Source: Anaeroplasmataceae bacterium (GTDB lineage Bacteria > Bacillota_I > Bacilli_A > Acholeplasmatales > JAEDCM01). Taken from it: a stretch of 16,098 nt of DNA. Location of the stretch: assembly GCA_016294165.1 (NCBI GenBank), contig JAEDCM010000033.1:1-16098 (forward strand), read 5' to 3'. The number at the start of each line of letters is the position of its first letter. Position 1 is the first letter of the stretch. The position numbers and the translations under genes are program-made. Shown here one piece after another: positions 1 through 6,727 of this stretch. Under the pieces are notes generated by a model. It saw nothing but the letters and a program-made list of their open reading frames with translations. It was not told the origin of the DNA and ran no database searches.

Positions 1-46
1 TGGTCAATAGACCATGACATCGATGCTCGGTTAATTATTTGCCGAG
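1..46. repeat. Cluster of short inverted repeats at the broken 5' end of fucO
   Basis: Three short dyads sit side by side: TGGTC-aata-GACCA (1-14), the palindrome CATCGATG (18-25), and CTCGG-(11 nt)-CCGAG (26-30 with 42-46). The stems are richer in G+C than the surroundings. The segment lies exactly where the missing N-terminal coding sequence of fucO should be and shows no homology to it in any + frame. It may be a recombination junction, the end of an element, or an assembly artefact at a contig edge. No function can be assigned. Confidence 0.45.
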
Positions 47-1079
47 TAGTTCACTAAGATTTAATGTTACATCAAAAGTTACAAGCTTACTTGATAAAGC
101 TAACATTCCATATGAGCTTTATACAAACATTAAACCTAATCCATCTATTGAAAATGTGCAAACAGGTGTTAAAGCTTTTAAAGCTAGCAATGCGGATATC
201 ATTGTGGCTATTGGTGGAGGATCTAGTATGGATACTGCCAAAGCAATTGGAATTATTATTACAAATCCAGAATTTGAAGATGTAAGATCTTTAGAGGGTG
301 TTGCACCTACAAAGAATAAATGTGTTCCAATCATTGCGGCACCTACAACAGCTGGAACGGCTGCAGAGGTTACAATTAACTATGTAATCACTGATGAAGA
401 AAAGAATCGTAAAATGGTATGTGTTGACGTACATGATATTCCAGTGGTTGCGGTAGTTGATCCAGATATGATGTCAACAATGCCGGCATCTCTTACTGCC
501 GCTACAGGTATGGATGCTTTGACACATGCAATTGAAGGATATATCACAAAAGGGGCTTGGGAATTATCAGATATGTTCCATATTAAAGCTATTGAAATTA
601 TCGCAAGAAGCCTTGAGAATGCTGTAAAGAATTCGGAAGAAGGACGTAAAGATATGGCCTTAGGGCAATATGTTGCTGGTATGGGATTCTCAAATGTTGG
701 TCTTGGAATCGTTCACTCAATGGCTCATCCTCTAGGGGCACTATATGACACTCCTCATGGAATTGCAAATGCGATTATTTTACCAACAGTAATGGAATAT
801 AACGCAAGTGCTACAGGTGAAAAGTATCGCGACATCGCTAAAGCAATGGGTGTTATGAATGTTGATGATATGACAATTGATGAGGCGAGAGCAGCTGCTG
901 TAAATGCAGTTAAGAGATTATCACAAGCTGTAGGTATCCCTACAACTTTAAAAGGTATTGTGAAAGAAGAAGATCTAGATTTCCTATCAGAATCAGCTTA
1001 TGCTGATGCTTGTAGACCTGGAAATCCAAGAGATACAAGTGTAGAAGAAATTAAAGCTTTATATAGATCATTACTATAA
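39..1079 (+). CDS. fucO: Lactaldehyde reductase FucO (Fe-dependent alcohol dehydrogenase), N-terminally truncated
   Basis: Group III iron-dependent alcohol dehydrogenase. FucO reduces L-lactaldehyde to L-1,2-propanediol with NADH at the end of fucose/rhamnose breakdown in the cytoplasm. Visible signatures are the nucleotide-binding AIGGGSSMDTAKAIG (residues 57-71), PTTAGTAAEVTINYVITDEE near 102-121, and the metal ligands D159, H163, H226 and H240. Their spacing matches E. coli FucO D196/H200/H263/H277 at a constant offset of 37. The stretch VRSLEG and much of the centre are near-identical to E. coli FucO as I remember it. About 38-45 N-terminal residues are missing. The open frame begins at a TTG (39) with no ribosome binding site and is closed by an in-frame TGA at 15-17, and recognisable homology starts only near base 57. 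It is therefore probably a broken gene or a chimeric contig end. The catalytic part is intact; the first Rossmann strand is not. Confidence 0.85.
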   Translation: MPSSSLRFNVTSKVTSLLDKANIPYELYTNIKPNPSIENVQTGVKAFKASNADIIVAIGGGSSMDTAKAIGIIITNPEFEDVRSLEGVAPTKNKCVPIIAAPTTAGTAAEVTINYVITDEEKNRKMVCVDVHDIPVVAVVDPDMMSTMPASLTAATGMDALTHAIEGYITKGAWELSDMFHIKAIEIIARSLENAVKNSEEGRKDMALGQYVAGMGFSNVGLGIVHSMAHPLGALYDTPHGIANAIILPTVMEYNASATGEKYRDIAKAMGVMNVDDMTIDEARAAAVNAVKRLSQAVGIPTTLKGIVKEEDLDFLSESAYADACRPGNPRDTSVEEIKALYRSLL

Positions 1080-1098
1080 AATCGACTATTTGAATTTT

Positions 1099-1141
1099 AA
1101 TCCATTTCTTGAGAAGTTAATACTTAAGAAATGGATTTTTT
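1099..1141 (+). terminator. Intrinsic terminator after fucO
   Basis: A perfect 12-bp stem, AATCCATTTCTT (1099-1110) pairing with AAGAAATGGATT (1126-1137), encloses a 15-nt loop and runs straight into a T tract (1136-1141). It lies 19 bp after the fucO stop, so it closes that transcript. Confidence 0.88.
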
Positions 1142-1161
1142 AATTTACTTAAAATTATTAT

Positions 1162-1190
1162 TTGAATATATTGATATTATTTGATATAAT
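1162..1190 (+). promoter_or_regulatory. SigA-type promoter of the PAP2 gene
   Basis: TTGAAT (1162-1167) and a consensus TATAAT (1185-1190) are separated by 17 bp. Transcription would start near 1197, a few bases before the first possible ATG (1202). This is one reason to prefer the downstream ATG (1223). Confidence 0.8.
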
Positions 1191-1222
1191 CAAACAAAAA
1201 AATGTATTTTATGGAGTATTTT

Positions 1223-1885
1223 ATGAATAAAAAAACAAGGAATTATATAATATGTGGCGTTTTAGTCATATTAGCAGTCTTATTTACATTATTAGTTAAG
1301 TTTGTTGATGTTAAACATATAGGTCCAAATGAATCTAGTGTTGGGTTTTCTTCAATAAATAGATTTGTTTTTGAAACTATCGGTGTAAATAAACTTTGGT
1401 ATCACATTACTGAATGGTTAGGATGGATTACTATTTTAATGCCTATTGCTTATGCGTTTATCGGAGGAATTCAATTAATAAAAAGGAAAAGCTTATTTAA
1501 GATTGATAGAGAGATTATTGTTTTAGGTGCATTTTATGTTATCGTAATTGCATTTTATGTTTTGTTTGAAATAGTAACTATTAATTATCGTCCAGTACTT
1601 ATGGATGGTAAACTAGAGGCTTCTTATCCATCATCACATACATTAATGTCTATTTGCTTTTGTGGAAGTACTGTTTTAATAAATAAAATGTTATTTAACA
1701 ATAAAGCCACAAAGATTATTAATATTTTATCGATTATTATTCTTGCAATTATTGTTTTTGGAAGATTAATTTCAGGTGTACATTGGTTTACTGATATAAT
1801 TGGTGGTATATTAATCGCAAGCAGTCTATTAATGATATTACATCAAGCTTTAATATTATTTAAAAAAAATGAGTTTAATGAATAA
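1223..1885 (+). CDS. PAP2-family membrane phosphatase
   Basis: Integral-membrane member of the phosphatidic acid phosphatase type 2 superfamily, which dephosphorylates lipid or polyprenyl phosphates at the membrane. The 220-residue product has about six hydrophobic segments. It carries motif 2 (YPSSHT, equivalent to PSGH) and motif 3 (GRLISGVHWFTD, equivalent to SRxxxxxHxxxD), giving the catalytic His pair and the charge-relay Asp. Motif 1 (KX6RP) is only partly present: RP is there in NYRP, but the Lys position is Glu. This seems to occur in a Clostridia/Bacilli subgroup. An ATG at 1202 also opens the frame. The ATG at 1223 is chosen because TGGAG (1212-1216) sits 6 bp before it and the predicted transcript start leaves almost no leader for 1202. 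The gene is monocistronic, between its own promoter and terminator. Substrate unknown. Confidence 0.82.
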   Translation: MNKKTRNYIICGVLVILAVLFTLLVKFVDVKHIGPNESSVGFSSINRFVFETIGVNKLWYHITEWLGWITILMPIAYAFIGGIQLIKRKSLFKIDREIIVLGAFYVIVIAFYVLFEIVTINYRPVLMDGKLEASYPSSHTLMSICFCGSTVLINKMLFNNKATKIINILSIIILAIIVFGRLISGVHWFTDIIGGILIASSLLMILHQALILFKKNEFNE

Positions 1886-1963
1886 GCAAGAGACCTTATT
1901 TAACGTTTGACATAGAGTTCAAATATCTATAAATGCTTTGTTTCAATATTTTTAAATTAAAAT

Positions 1964-2000
1964 ATAAATCTTGAGAACTTATTTCAAGATTTATTCTTTT
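1964..2000 (+). terminator. Intrinsic terminator after the PAP2 gene
   Basis: An 11-bp perfect stem, ATAAATCTTGA (1964-1974) with TCAAGATTTAT (1984-1994), has a 9-nt loop and is followed by TCTTTT. It lies about 80 bp past the PAP2 stop codon and before the next promoter. Confidence 0.7.
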
Positions 2001-2034
2001 AAAATAAAAGTTATTAGATTATTTCTTCGATTTT

Positions 2035-2043
2035 TGGTATAAA
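2035..2043 (+). promoter_or_regulatory. Extended -10 promoter of the antiporter operon
   Basis: TGGTATAAA is an extended -10 element (TG-n-TATAAA). No good -35 is seen at the expected distance. The predicted start near 2049 leaves only about 11 nt before the ATG at 2060 but about 41 nt before the ATG at 2090. Confidence 0.45.
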
Positions 2044-2089
2044 ATGGAAATTAATTTATATGACTTTATTATTGGATGGTGATATTAGG

Positions 2090-3277
2090 ATGTTTTTAAG
2101 CTTATTTTTGGTTTTTGGTCTTGGAATAATTGGTGGTTATATCTTTGAAAAGATAAAACTTCCTAAGCTTGTTTTTTATATTATTTTGGGGATCTTATTA
2201 GGACCATCGATATTTGATGTCATTGATGATACATTAATTAATATTTCTTCATATTTAAGACAAATTGCTTTAATAATCATTTTAACAAGATCTGGACTTT
2301 CACTTGATGTTTCAACGTTAAAGAAAATTGGTAGACCCGCTTTTTTGATGTGCTTTTTGCCGGCTTGTATTGAAATCATTGGAATAACAATCTTCGCTCC
2401 ATTATTTTTAGAAATTGATTATTTTGAAGCATTACTTGTAGGTTCAGTATTAGCTGCCGTTTCTCCAGCAATTGTTGTGCCGCGAATGATTAAATTAATG
2501 GATGAAGGATATGGGAATGAGCATAAGGTGCCGGATTTAATCTTGGCCGGGGCTTCATGTGATGATATATTTGTTATTGTTTTATTTTATTCCTTTAAAC
2601 ATATGGTTTCTACATCATCATTTAACGCATGGATGATTGCAGAAATTCCTTTAAGCATTATTGGTGGAATCTTTCTTGGAATAATTAGTGGGTTTTTCTT
2701 AGTTTTAGTATTCAAATATTTGAAAATGAATGATATCATCAATGTTCTATTTGTTCTATCATTATCGTTTGGAATGATTGCTTTGGAAAGTTTCTTAAAA
2801 CCTTATTTTCTTGTATCATCATTACTAGCAATTATTATCATGGCAATGGTTTTAAAGAAATATAAAGAAGAAGATGCTATAAAAATAAAGCAGTCCTATA
2901 ATTCTTTATGGAGTGGCTTTGAAATACTATTATTTGTTTTAGTTGGGATAGCAACTGATATCAATTATGCAATATCTAAAGAAGGAGCAATCATTTTTGG
3001 ATTAATTGTTATTGCCTTGATATTTAGAAGTATCGGAGTTTTAATCTCCATTTTAGCTACCAACTATAACTTTAAAGAAAAATTATTTATTGTTATTTCA
3101 TATTTACCAAAGGCAACTGTCCAAGCTTCCATTGGTGCAATCGCCTTATCAGAAGGCCTTACTTGTGGAACCATTGTTTTAACAGCAGCAGTTATTTCTA
3201 TTTTATTTACTGCACCTTTGGGTGCCATTTTAATGGATAATAGTTATAAAAAACTATTAATCCATAAGGAGGAATAA
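2090..3277 (+). CDS. Cation:proton antiporter (CPA2-like)
   Basis: Polytopic membrane antiporter exchanging protons for Na+ or K+. Hydrophobic segments fill the protein (about 12), with the typical opening of a short helix, then KLPKLVFYIILGILLGPSIFD (split over residues near 26-45), and a mid-protein SPAIVVPRM followed by AGASCDD. The paired Asp in that last segment correspond to the ion-binding acidic pair of the family. There is no C-terminal TrkA-N/RCK regulatory domain, so it is a short, membrane-only form of about 395 residues. The frame is also open from an ATG at 2060. I place the start at 2090 because this begins directly with the first membrane helix (MFLSLFLVFGLGIIGGY) and fits the promoter position; 2060 would add MTLLLDGDIR. 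It is followed after 2 bp by a second membrane protein, probably cotranscribed. Ion specificity cannot be read. Confidence 0.85.
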   Translation: MFLSLFLVFGLGIIGGYIFEKIKLPKLVFYIILGILLGPSIFDVIDDTLINISSYLRQIALIIILTRSGLSLDVSTLKKIGRPAFLMCFLPACIEIIGITIFAPLFLEIDYFEALLVGSVLAAVSPAIVVPRMIKLMDEGYGNEHKVPDLILAGASCDDIFVIVLFYSFKHMVSTSSFNAWMIAEIPLSIIGGIFLGIISGFFLVLVFKYLKMNDIINVLFVLSLSFGMIALESFLKPYFLVSSLLAIIIMAMVLKKYKEEDAIKIKQSYNSLWSGFEILLFVLVGIATDINYAISKEGAIIFGLIVIALIFRSIGVLISILATNYNFKEKLFIVISYLPKATVQASIGAIALSEGLTCGTIVLTAAVISILFTAPLGAILMDNSYKKLLIHKEE

Positions 3278-3279
3278 AA

Positions 3280-4233
3280 ATGAAAAAATTATTGCCACTA
3301 ATGATTTTTCCATATGTTAATTTAATTTATCTATTAACAATGTTATTTTTATTAAGTAGTAATAGTGTTAGTGAAGATTTGTTATTAATTGTTGGTTTAT
3401 CCTTAGCTGTTATCTATATGGTTATAACGATGGTTTTAATATTGCATCAGATATATCTATCACTTAAAGGAAAGACTCAATTATATGAATGTGCTAAATA
3501 TAATATGATTGTTAAATTGTTACATATTCCCGCATATATCTTTTATTTTTTATTAGGAATGCTGGGAATTATTATGGGAGTATGGGGAATAGTCATCGTT
3601 TTATATGTTATGTTTATTGATTTTTTAACTATCACTTTAAGTGGAATATACTCTCTAGCTTCATCGTATCAGATTTATAAAGCTAAGATTCACTCAAATC
3701 GAATAACATTACTATTAGCCGTTTCTAATTTTATTTATTGTCTTGATATATGTGCTGCAATATATTATTTTTTTATCGCAAAGAGTAAGAATATCGAAAT
3801 AGAAGCTGAAGATAACCAAATAATATATGATAAAAGATCAATTATATCCATTATTTCAACTCTAATTGGAAGTATTGGAGTTGGAATAAATATATCCCTA
3901 TCAGAAGTATTATATCCAGAAATATCTGAGTTAACTAATTGTCCGTTATGGTATCAGCTAATGCTTTATTTATCTCTTGGAATCATTTTTTTAGGAATAA
4001 TTTTATCAATTTTATTTAAAAATCGTGGGAACACATCATTTATGGAAATAATGATTGAAGCAGTTGTTTTATCCTTAGGCTTAATTTTCATAACGTTCGC
4101 ATTTGCAAGAATTGAAAGAAATGTTAAAACATTTATTATTTGTTTCGGTGCCATCTTATTTTTAATGGGATTATTCGCTGGAATATCCTCACTAATTGGT
4201 ATTTTAAAGAAACCAAAAGTAGAATCTTTATAA
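3280..4233 (+). CDS. Polytopic membrane protein of unknown function
   Basis: I do not recognise this family. The 317-residue product is strongly hydrophobic, with roughly eight membrane segments: two at the N-terminus (residues about 5-25 and 30-55), a pair at 75-125, one near 140-165, and three at 190-310. A short polar loop lies near 165-188. No catalytic motif is seen. Translation starts at the ATG preceded by a perfect AAGGAGG (3266-3272) at 7 bp, two bases after the antiporter stop. It is therefore very likely translationally coupled to the antiporter and may be an accessory or partner of it. There is no signal peptide or lipobox. Confidence 0.75.
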   Translation: MKKLLPLMIFPYVNLIYLLTMLFLLSSNSVSEDLLLIVGLSLAVIYMVITMVLILHQIYLSLKGKTQLYECAKYNMIVKLLHIPAYIFYFLLGMLGIIMGVWGIVIVLYVMFIDFLTITLSGIYSLASSYQIYKAKIHSNRITLLLAVSNFIYCLDICAAIYYFFIAKSKNIEIEAEDNQIIYDKRSIISIISTLIGSIGVGINISLSEVLYPEISELTNCPLWYQLMLYLSLGIIFLGIILSILFKNRGNTSFMEIMIEAVVLSLGLIFITFAFARIERNVKTFIICFGAILFLMGLFAGISSLIGILKKPKVESL

Positions 4234-4268
4234 AATTTTTTCTAAAATGATAATAATTATAAATGCCT

Positions 4269-4292
4269 ATCAAAGTATAGAGGTATACTGAT
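4269..4292 (+). terminator. Weak hairpin, possible terminator or operator
   Basis: ATCA-aa-GTATA, a GAGG loop, and TATAC-TGAT form a 9-bp stem with a 2-nt bulge, 36 bp after the preceding stop. Only a scattered T-rich stretch follows, so termination would be inefficient; an operator dyad is equally possible. Confidence 0.25.
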
Positions 4293-4384
4293 GTATTTTA
4301 TTTAAAAGATAAATTCATAGATGTTGCAAAATTATACCATAAGGAAATAACGTTTCTTATTTATTTTTTATCTTTTATAACAGA

Positions 4385-4397
4385 TATAATGTATAAT
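4385..4397 (+). promoter_or_regulatory. Tandem -10 elements before the GNAT gene
   Basis: Two TATAAT hexamers (4385-4390 and 4392-4397) lie just upstream of the ribosome binding site GAGGTGA (4404-4410). No convincing -35 is found 17 bp upstream of either, so promoter strength is uncertain. Confidence 0.4.
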
Positions 4398-4416
4398 TAT
4401 GTTGAGGTGATTTTTT

Positions 4417-4983
4417 ATGAATGCTCAAATAGACGTTTCTAGCGTTGTTTTAAAAACAAATAGATTGACTTTACGTCCTTGGAGAATAGAAGATCTTGAT
4501 GATTTTTTTGAATATGCGAAGTTTGATGGTGTCGGGCAAATGGCTGGATGGTTACCTCACGAGACAATTGAAAACTCTAAAGAGATTTTAGAAGAATTCA
4601 TTAAAGGTAAAAAAACTTTTGCGATAGAATTAGATAATAAGGTTATTGGTTCAGTAGGAATTGAAAAATATAATGAAGTTTTATTGCCAGAATTAAATAA
4701 AAAAATCGGTCGTGAAATAGGTTATGCTTTATCAAAGGAATATTGGGGTAAGGGAATAATGACGGAAGCAGTTAACGCTGTAATAAAATATTTGTTTAGC
4801 GAGCTTAAGCTTGATTTTATTGTTTGTTGCTATTTTACATTCAATGATCGCTCAAAAAGAGTTTCAGAAAAATGTGGATTTGAGTATGTTAGACAATATA
4901 TGTATAATACATACTATGGAGCAAAACATGAATGTAATTTGACAGTTCTAAATAAAGAAAAATGGCTTAATTATGGGAAATAA
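4417..4983 (+). CDS. GNAT acetyltransferase, RimJ/RimL type
   Basis: Cytoplasmic acetyl-CoA-dependent N-acetyltransferase of the RimJ/RimL (Acetyltransf_3) group. The N-terminus TNRLTLRPWRIEDLDDFFEY (residues 14-33) is the standard beta-1/alpha-1 opening. GYALSKEYWGKGIMTEAV (102-119) is motif A with the pyrophosphate-binding loop, and NDRSKRVSEKCGFE (143-156) is the typical motif B ending in CGF. Length (188) is normal. The start is supported by GAGGTGA at 6 bp. It is followed after 28 bp by a lipoprotein nucleotidase on the same strand, so the two may be cotranscribed. Whether the substrate is a ribosomal protein N-terminus, an antibiotic or another amine cannot be told. Confidence 0.9.
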   Translation: MNAQIDVSSVVLKTNRLTLRPWRIEDLDDFFEYAKFDGVGQMAGWLPHETIENSKEILEEFIKGKKTFAIELDNKVIGSVGIEKYNEVLLPELNKKIGREIGYALSKEYWGKGIMTEAVNAVIKYLFSELKLDFIVCCYFTFNDRSKRVSEKCGFEYVRQYMYNTYYGAKHECNLTVLNKEKWLNYGK

Positions 4984-5011
4984 TTATAATTAGCAGAATA
5001 AGAGGTATAAT

Positions 5012-6619
5012 ATGAAGAAAATTAAGATGATTATATTATTTGTAGCATTGTGCTTTTTATGCTCATGTGATATAAATATTGGGACAAGCAATACTACAGT
5101 TGATGAAGGCTATAAAACCATTTCAATTTATTCCACAAATGATTTTCATGGTTCAATTAAAGCAATTGATGATGAAATAGGATTGCTAAAATATGGAACC
5201 TTCTTTAAACAAAAAGGGCAAGAGGAAAACACCTTGATTTTAAATGCTGGAGATATGTGGCAGGGTTCAATTGAATCCAATCTAAATTATGGTGAATTTT
5301 TGACTAAAGCTATGAATGAGATTGAATTTGATGCCTTCACCTTAGGAAATCATGAATTTGATTGGGGTAGTGAACATATTATCAGTAATCGAAATCTTAA
5401 GGATGAACAAACAGAATATCAAACACCATTTTTAGGTGCGAACATTTATGATTATGATATGACTAATAAGGTTGCTTTAGAACAAGCTGATGAGCTTTGT
5501 GATAAATATACTATTAAAACCTTAGAAAATGGTCTAAAGGTTGGAATAATTGGGATTATCGGTGATGATCAAATCACATCAATTTCTTCACAATTTGTGG
5601 ACATGTATGCCTTCATTGATCCAATTGATGTTATTAAGGATTTATCTAATGATTTAAGAAAAAATGAAGGATGTGATGTGATAGTTGTCAATGCTCATGC
5701 TTCAATGAGTCAATTATTAGATAGTAGTACTAATCCATCTATTACTAGAGTATCTGGTGTAACTAATAAAAGATATGTGGATGCCGTTATTTGCGCACAT
5801 TCTCATAATTATGAAAATGATATATATAATGGTGTTCCATTCATTCAAGCTGGTTCTAATGGAAAAGCCTATGGTGAAATTAAACTTAAATATCAAAATG
5901 ATAACGTTACATGTACATTTAAATCAAATCATAATAATAGTGTATCGGAGATTACATCTATCAATGAATATGATGAGGGTTTATTAAAATTATATAATGA
6001 ATATACTAGTATATCTGATGCTAAAGGTAGTGAGATATTAGGAAGCTTAAATGGAAATATGTATAAGAATAATCCTTATGCTGTTGCGAATATCGTGACT
6101 AAAGCGATGGCTAATGCTGCCGAAAAACAAGGCTATGATATTGATTTTACAATCACTAACACCTCAAGATATGGTTTAGATGGCAATGAAGTAACATATA
6201 GCGAATTATATAAAGCTTTACCATTTGATAATGAAGTTTATATTATTTATGCGAGTGGAAGTGATATTCTTAATATTGGTAGTCGCAATTTCATCTTTAA
6301 TATCAAAAATAAAACAATTGAAAGCAACAAGATGTATCTAATTGGAGTTATTGATTATCTTGCACTTCATAAAGATAGTAGACGTAATTATGATTATTTT
6401 CCATCAATTTCAATTGTGGGGAAACTAACAAAGGATGGAGGATTATATACATATCGTGATATAACTGCTGATTATATAATAGAGATAGGAACAATAAACG
6501 TTAATGATTTTAATGGTAATAATAATGAATATCAGATTTCATTAAATGTTGTGTTTGATTTTAAAAATGAAAATATTATTTTACTAATAAACAGAAAAGA
6601 AAATGAATTACTTTTGTAA
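5012..6619 (+). CDS. 5'-nucleotidase/UDP-sugar hydrolase-like lipoprotein
   Basis: Exported metallophosphoesterase of the UshA/5'-nucleotidase family, which hydrolyses nucleotides or nucleotide sugars outside the membrane. The N-terminus MKKIKMIILFVALCFLCSC is a lipoprotein signal peptide with lipobox LCSC, so C19 is the lipidated residue. Dimetal-site motifs follow in order: NDFHG (D44, H46), NAGDMWQG (D81), LGNHEFDWG (N113, H114), VNAHAS and CAHSHNYEND. The C-terminal substrate domain is recognisable from TITNTSRYGLDGNEVTYSEL and ALPFDNEV. The usual NGGGIR loop is replaced by NTSRYGL, so specificity may differ from classical 5'-nucleotidases. Length (535) is normal. AGAGG at 6 bp marks the start. 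Its C-terminal codons form part of the terminator hairpin. Confidence 0.88.
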   Translation: MKKIKMIILFVALCFLCSCDINIGTSNTTVDEGYKTISIYSTNDFHGSIKAIDDEIGLLKYGTFFKQKGQEENTLILNAGDMWQGSIESNLNYGEFLTKAMNEIEFDAFTLGNHEFDWGSEHIISNRNLKDEQTEYQTPFLGANIYDYDMTNKVALEQADELCDKYTIKTLENGLKVGIIGIIGDDQITSISSQFVDMYAFIDPIDVIKDLSNDLRKNEGCDVIVVNAHASMSQLLDSSTNPSITRVSGVTNKRYVDAVICAHSHNYENDIYNGVPFIQAGSNGKAYGEIKLKYQNDNVTCTFKSNHNNSVSEITSINEYDEGLLKLYNEYTSISDAKGSEILGSLNGNMYKNNPYAVANIVTKAMANAAEKQGYDIDFTITNTSRYGLDGNEVTYSELYKALPFDNEVYIIYASGSDILNIGSRNFIFNIKNKTIESNKMYLIGVIDYLALHKDSRRNYDYFPSISIVGKLTKDGGLYTYRDITADYIIEIGTINVNDFNGNNNEYQISLNVVFDFKNENIILLINRKENELLL

Positions 6620-6632
6620 TTCGTTTTTTTTT
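6600..6632 (+). terminator. Strong intrinsic terminator overlapping the nucleotidase stop codon
   Basis: AAAATGAATTAC (6600-6611), a TTTT loop, and GTAATTCGTTTT (6616-6627) form a 12-bp stem with one T-G wobble, followed by an unbroken T run to 6632. The stop codon TAA (6617-6619) lies inside the stem. It insulates the downstream TIR/ESCRT module from region 1. Confidence 0.9.
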
Positions 6633-6661
6633 ACAAAATTTGCCTTTTTTCAACATTTTCT

Positions 6662-6692
6662 TATTTATTATTAATAAATATGGTGGTATAAT
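6662..6692 (+). promoter_or_regulatory. Promoter of the TIR/ESCRT module with upstream palindrome
   Basis: An extended -10, TGGTATAAT (6684-6692), has no good -35. In the -35 position instead lies a perfect 19-bp palindrome, TATTTATTATTAATAAATA (9-bp arms 6662-6670 and 6672-6680). This looks like a dimeric-regulator operator overlapping the -35 region, although A+T richness makes chance dyads commoner. Transcription would start near 6699, 29 bp before the ATG. Confidence 0.6.
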
Positions 6693-6715
6693 TTATTTGA
6701 GAAAACGTTTTTATT

Positions 6716-6721
6716 GAGGTG
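6716..6721 (+). promoter_or_regulatory. Ribosome binding site fixing the TIR gene start
   Basis: GAGGTG stands 6 bp before the ATG at 6728. The GTG at 6719, which also opens the frame, lies inside this ribosome binding site and cannot be the start. Confidence 0.85.
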
Positions 6722-6727
6722 TATGTG

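Noticed and set aside
1..46. tRNA fragment or CRISPR repeat
   Set aside because: The dyads do not fit a cloverleaf (no T-arm GGTTC-type sequence) and nothing is repeated in tandem.
1202..1222. ATG at 1202 as the PAP2 start
   Set aside because: It is about 5 nt from the predicted transcription start with no ribosome binding site; the ATG at 1223 has TGGAG at 6 bp.
6719..6727. GTG start adding MYV to the TIR protein
   Set aside because: The GTG lies inside the ribosome binding site GAGGTG; the ATG at 6728 has proper 6-bp spacing.
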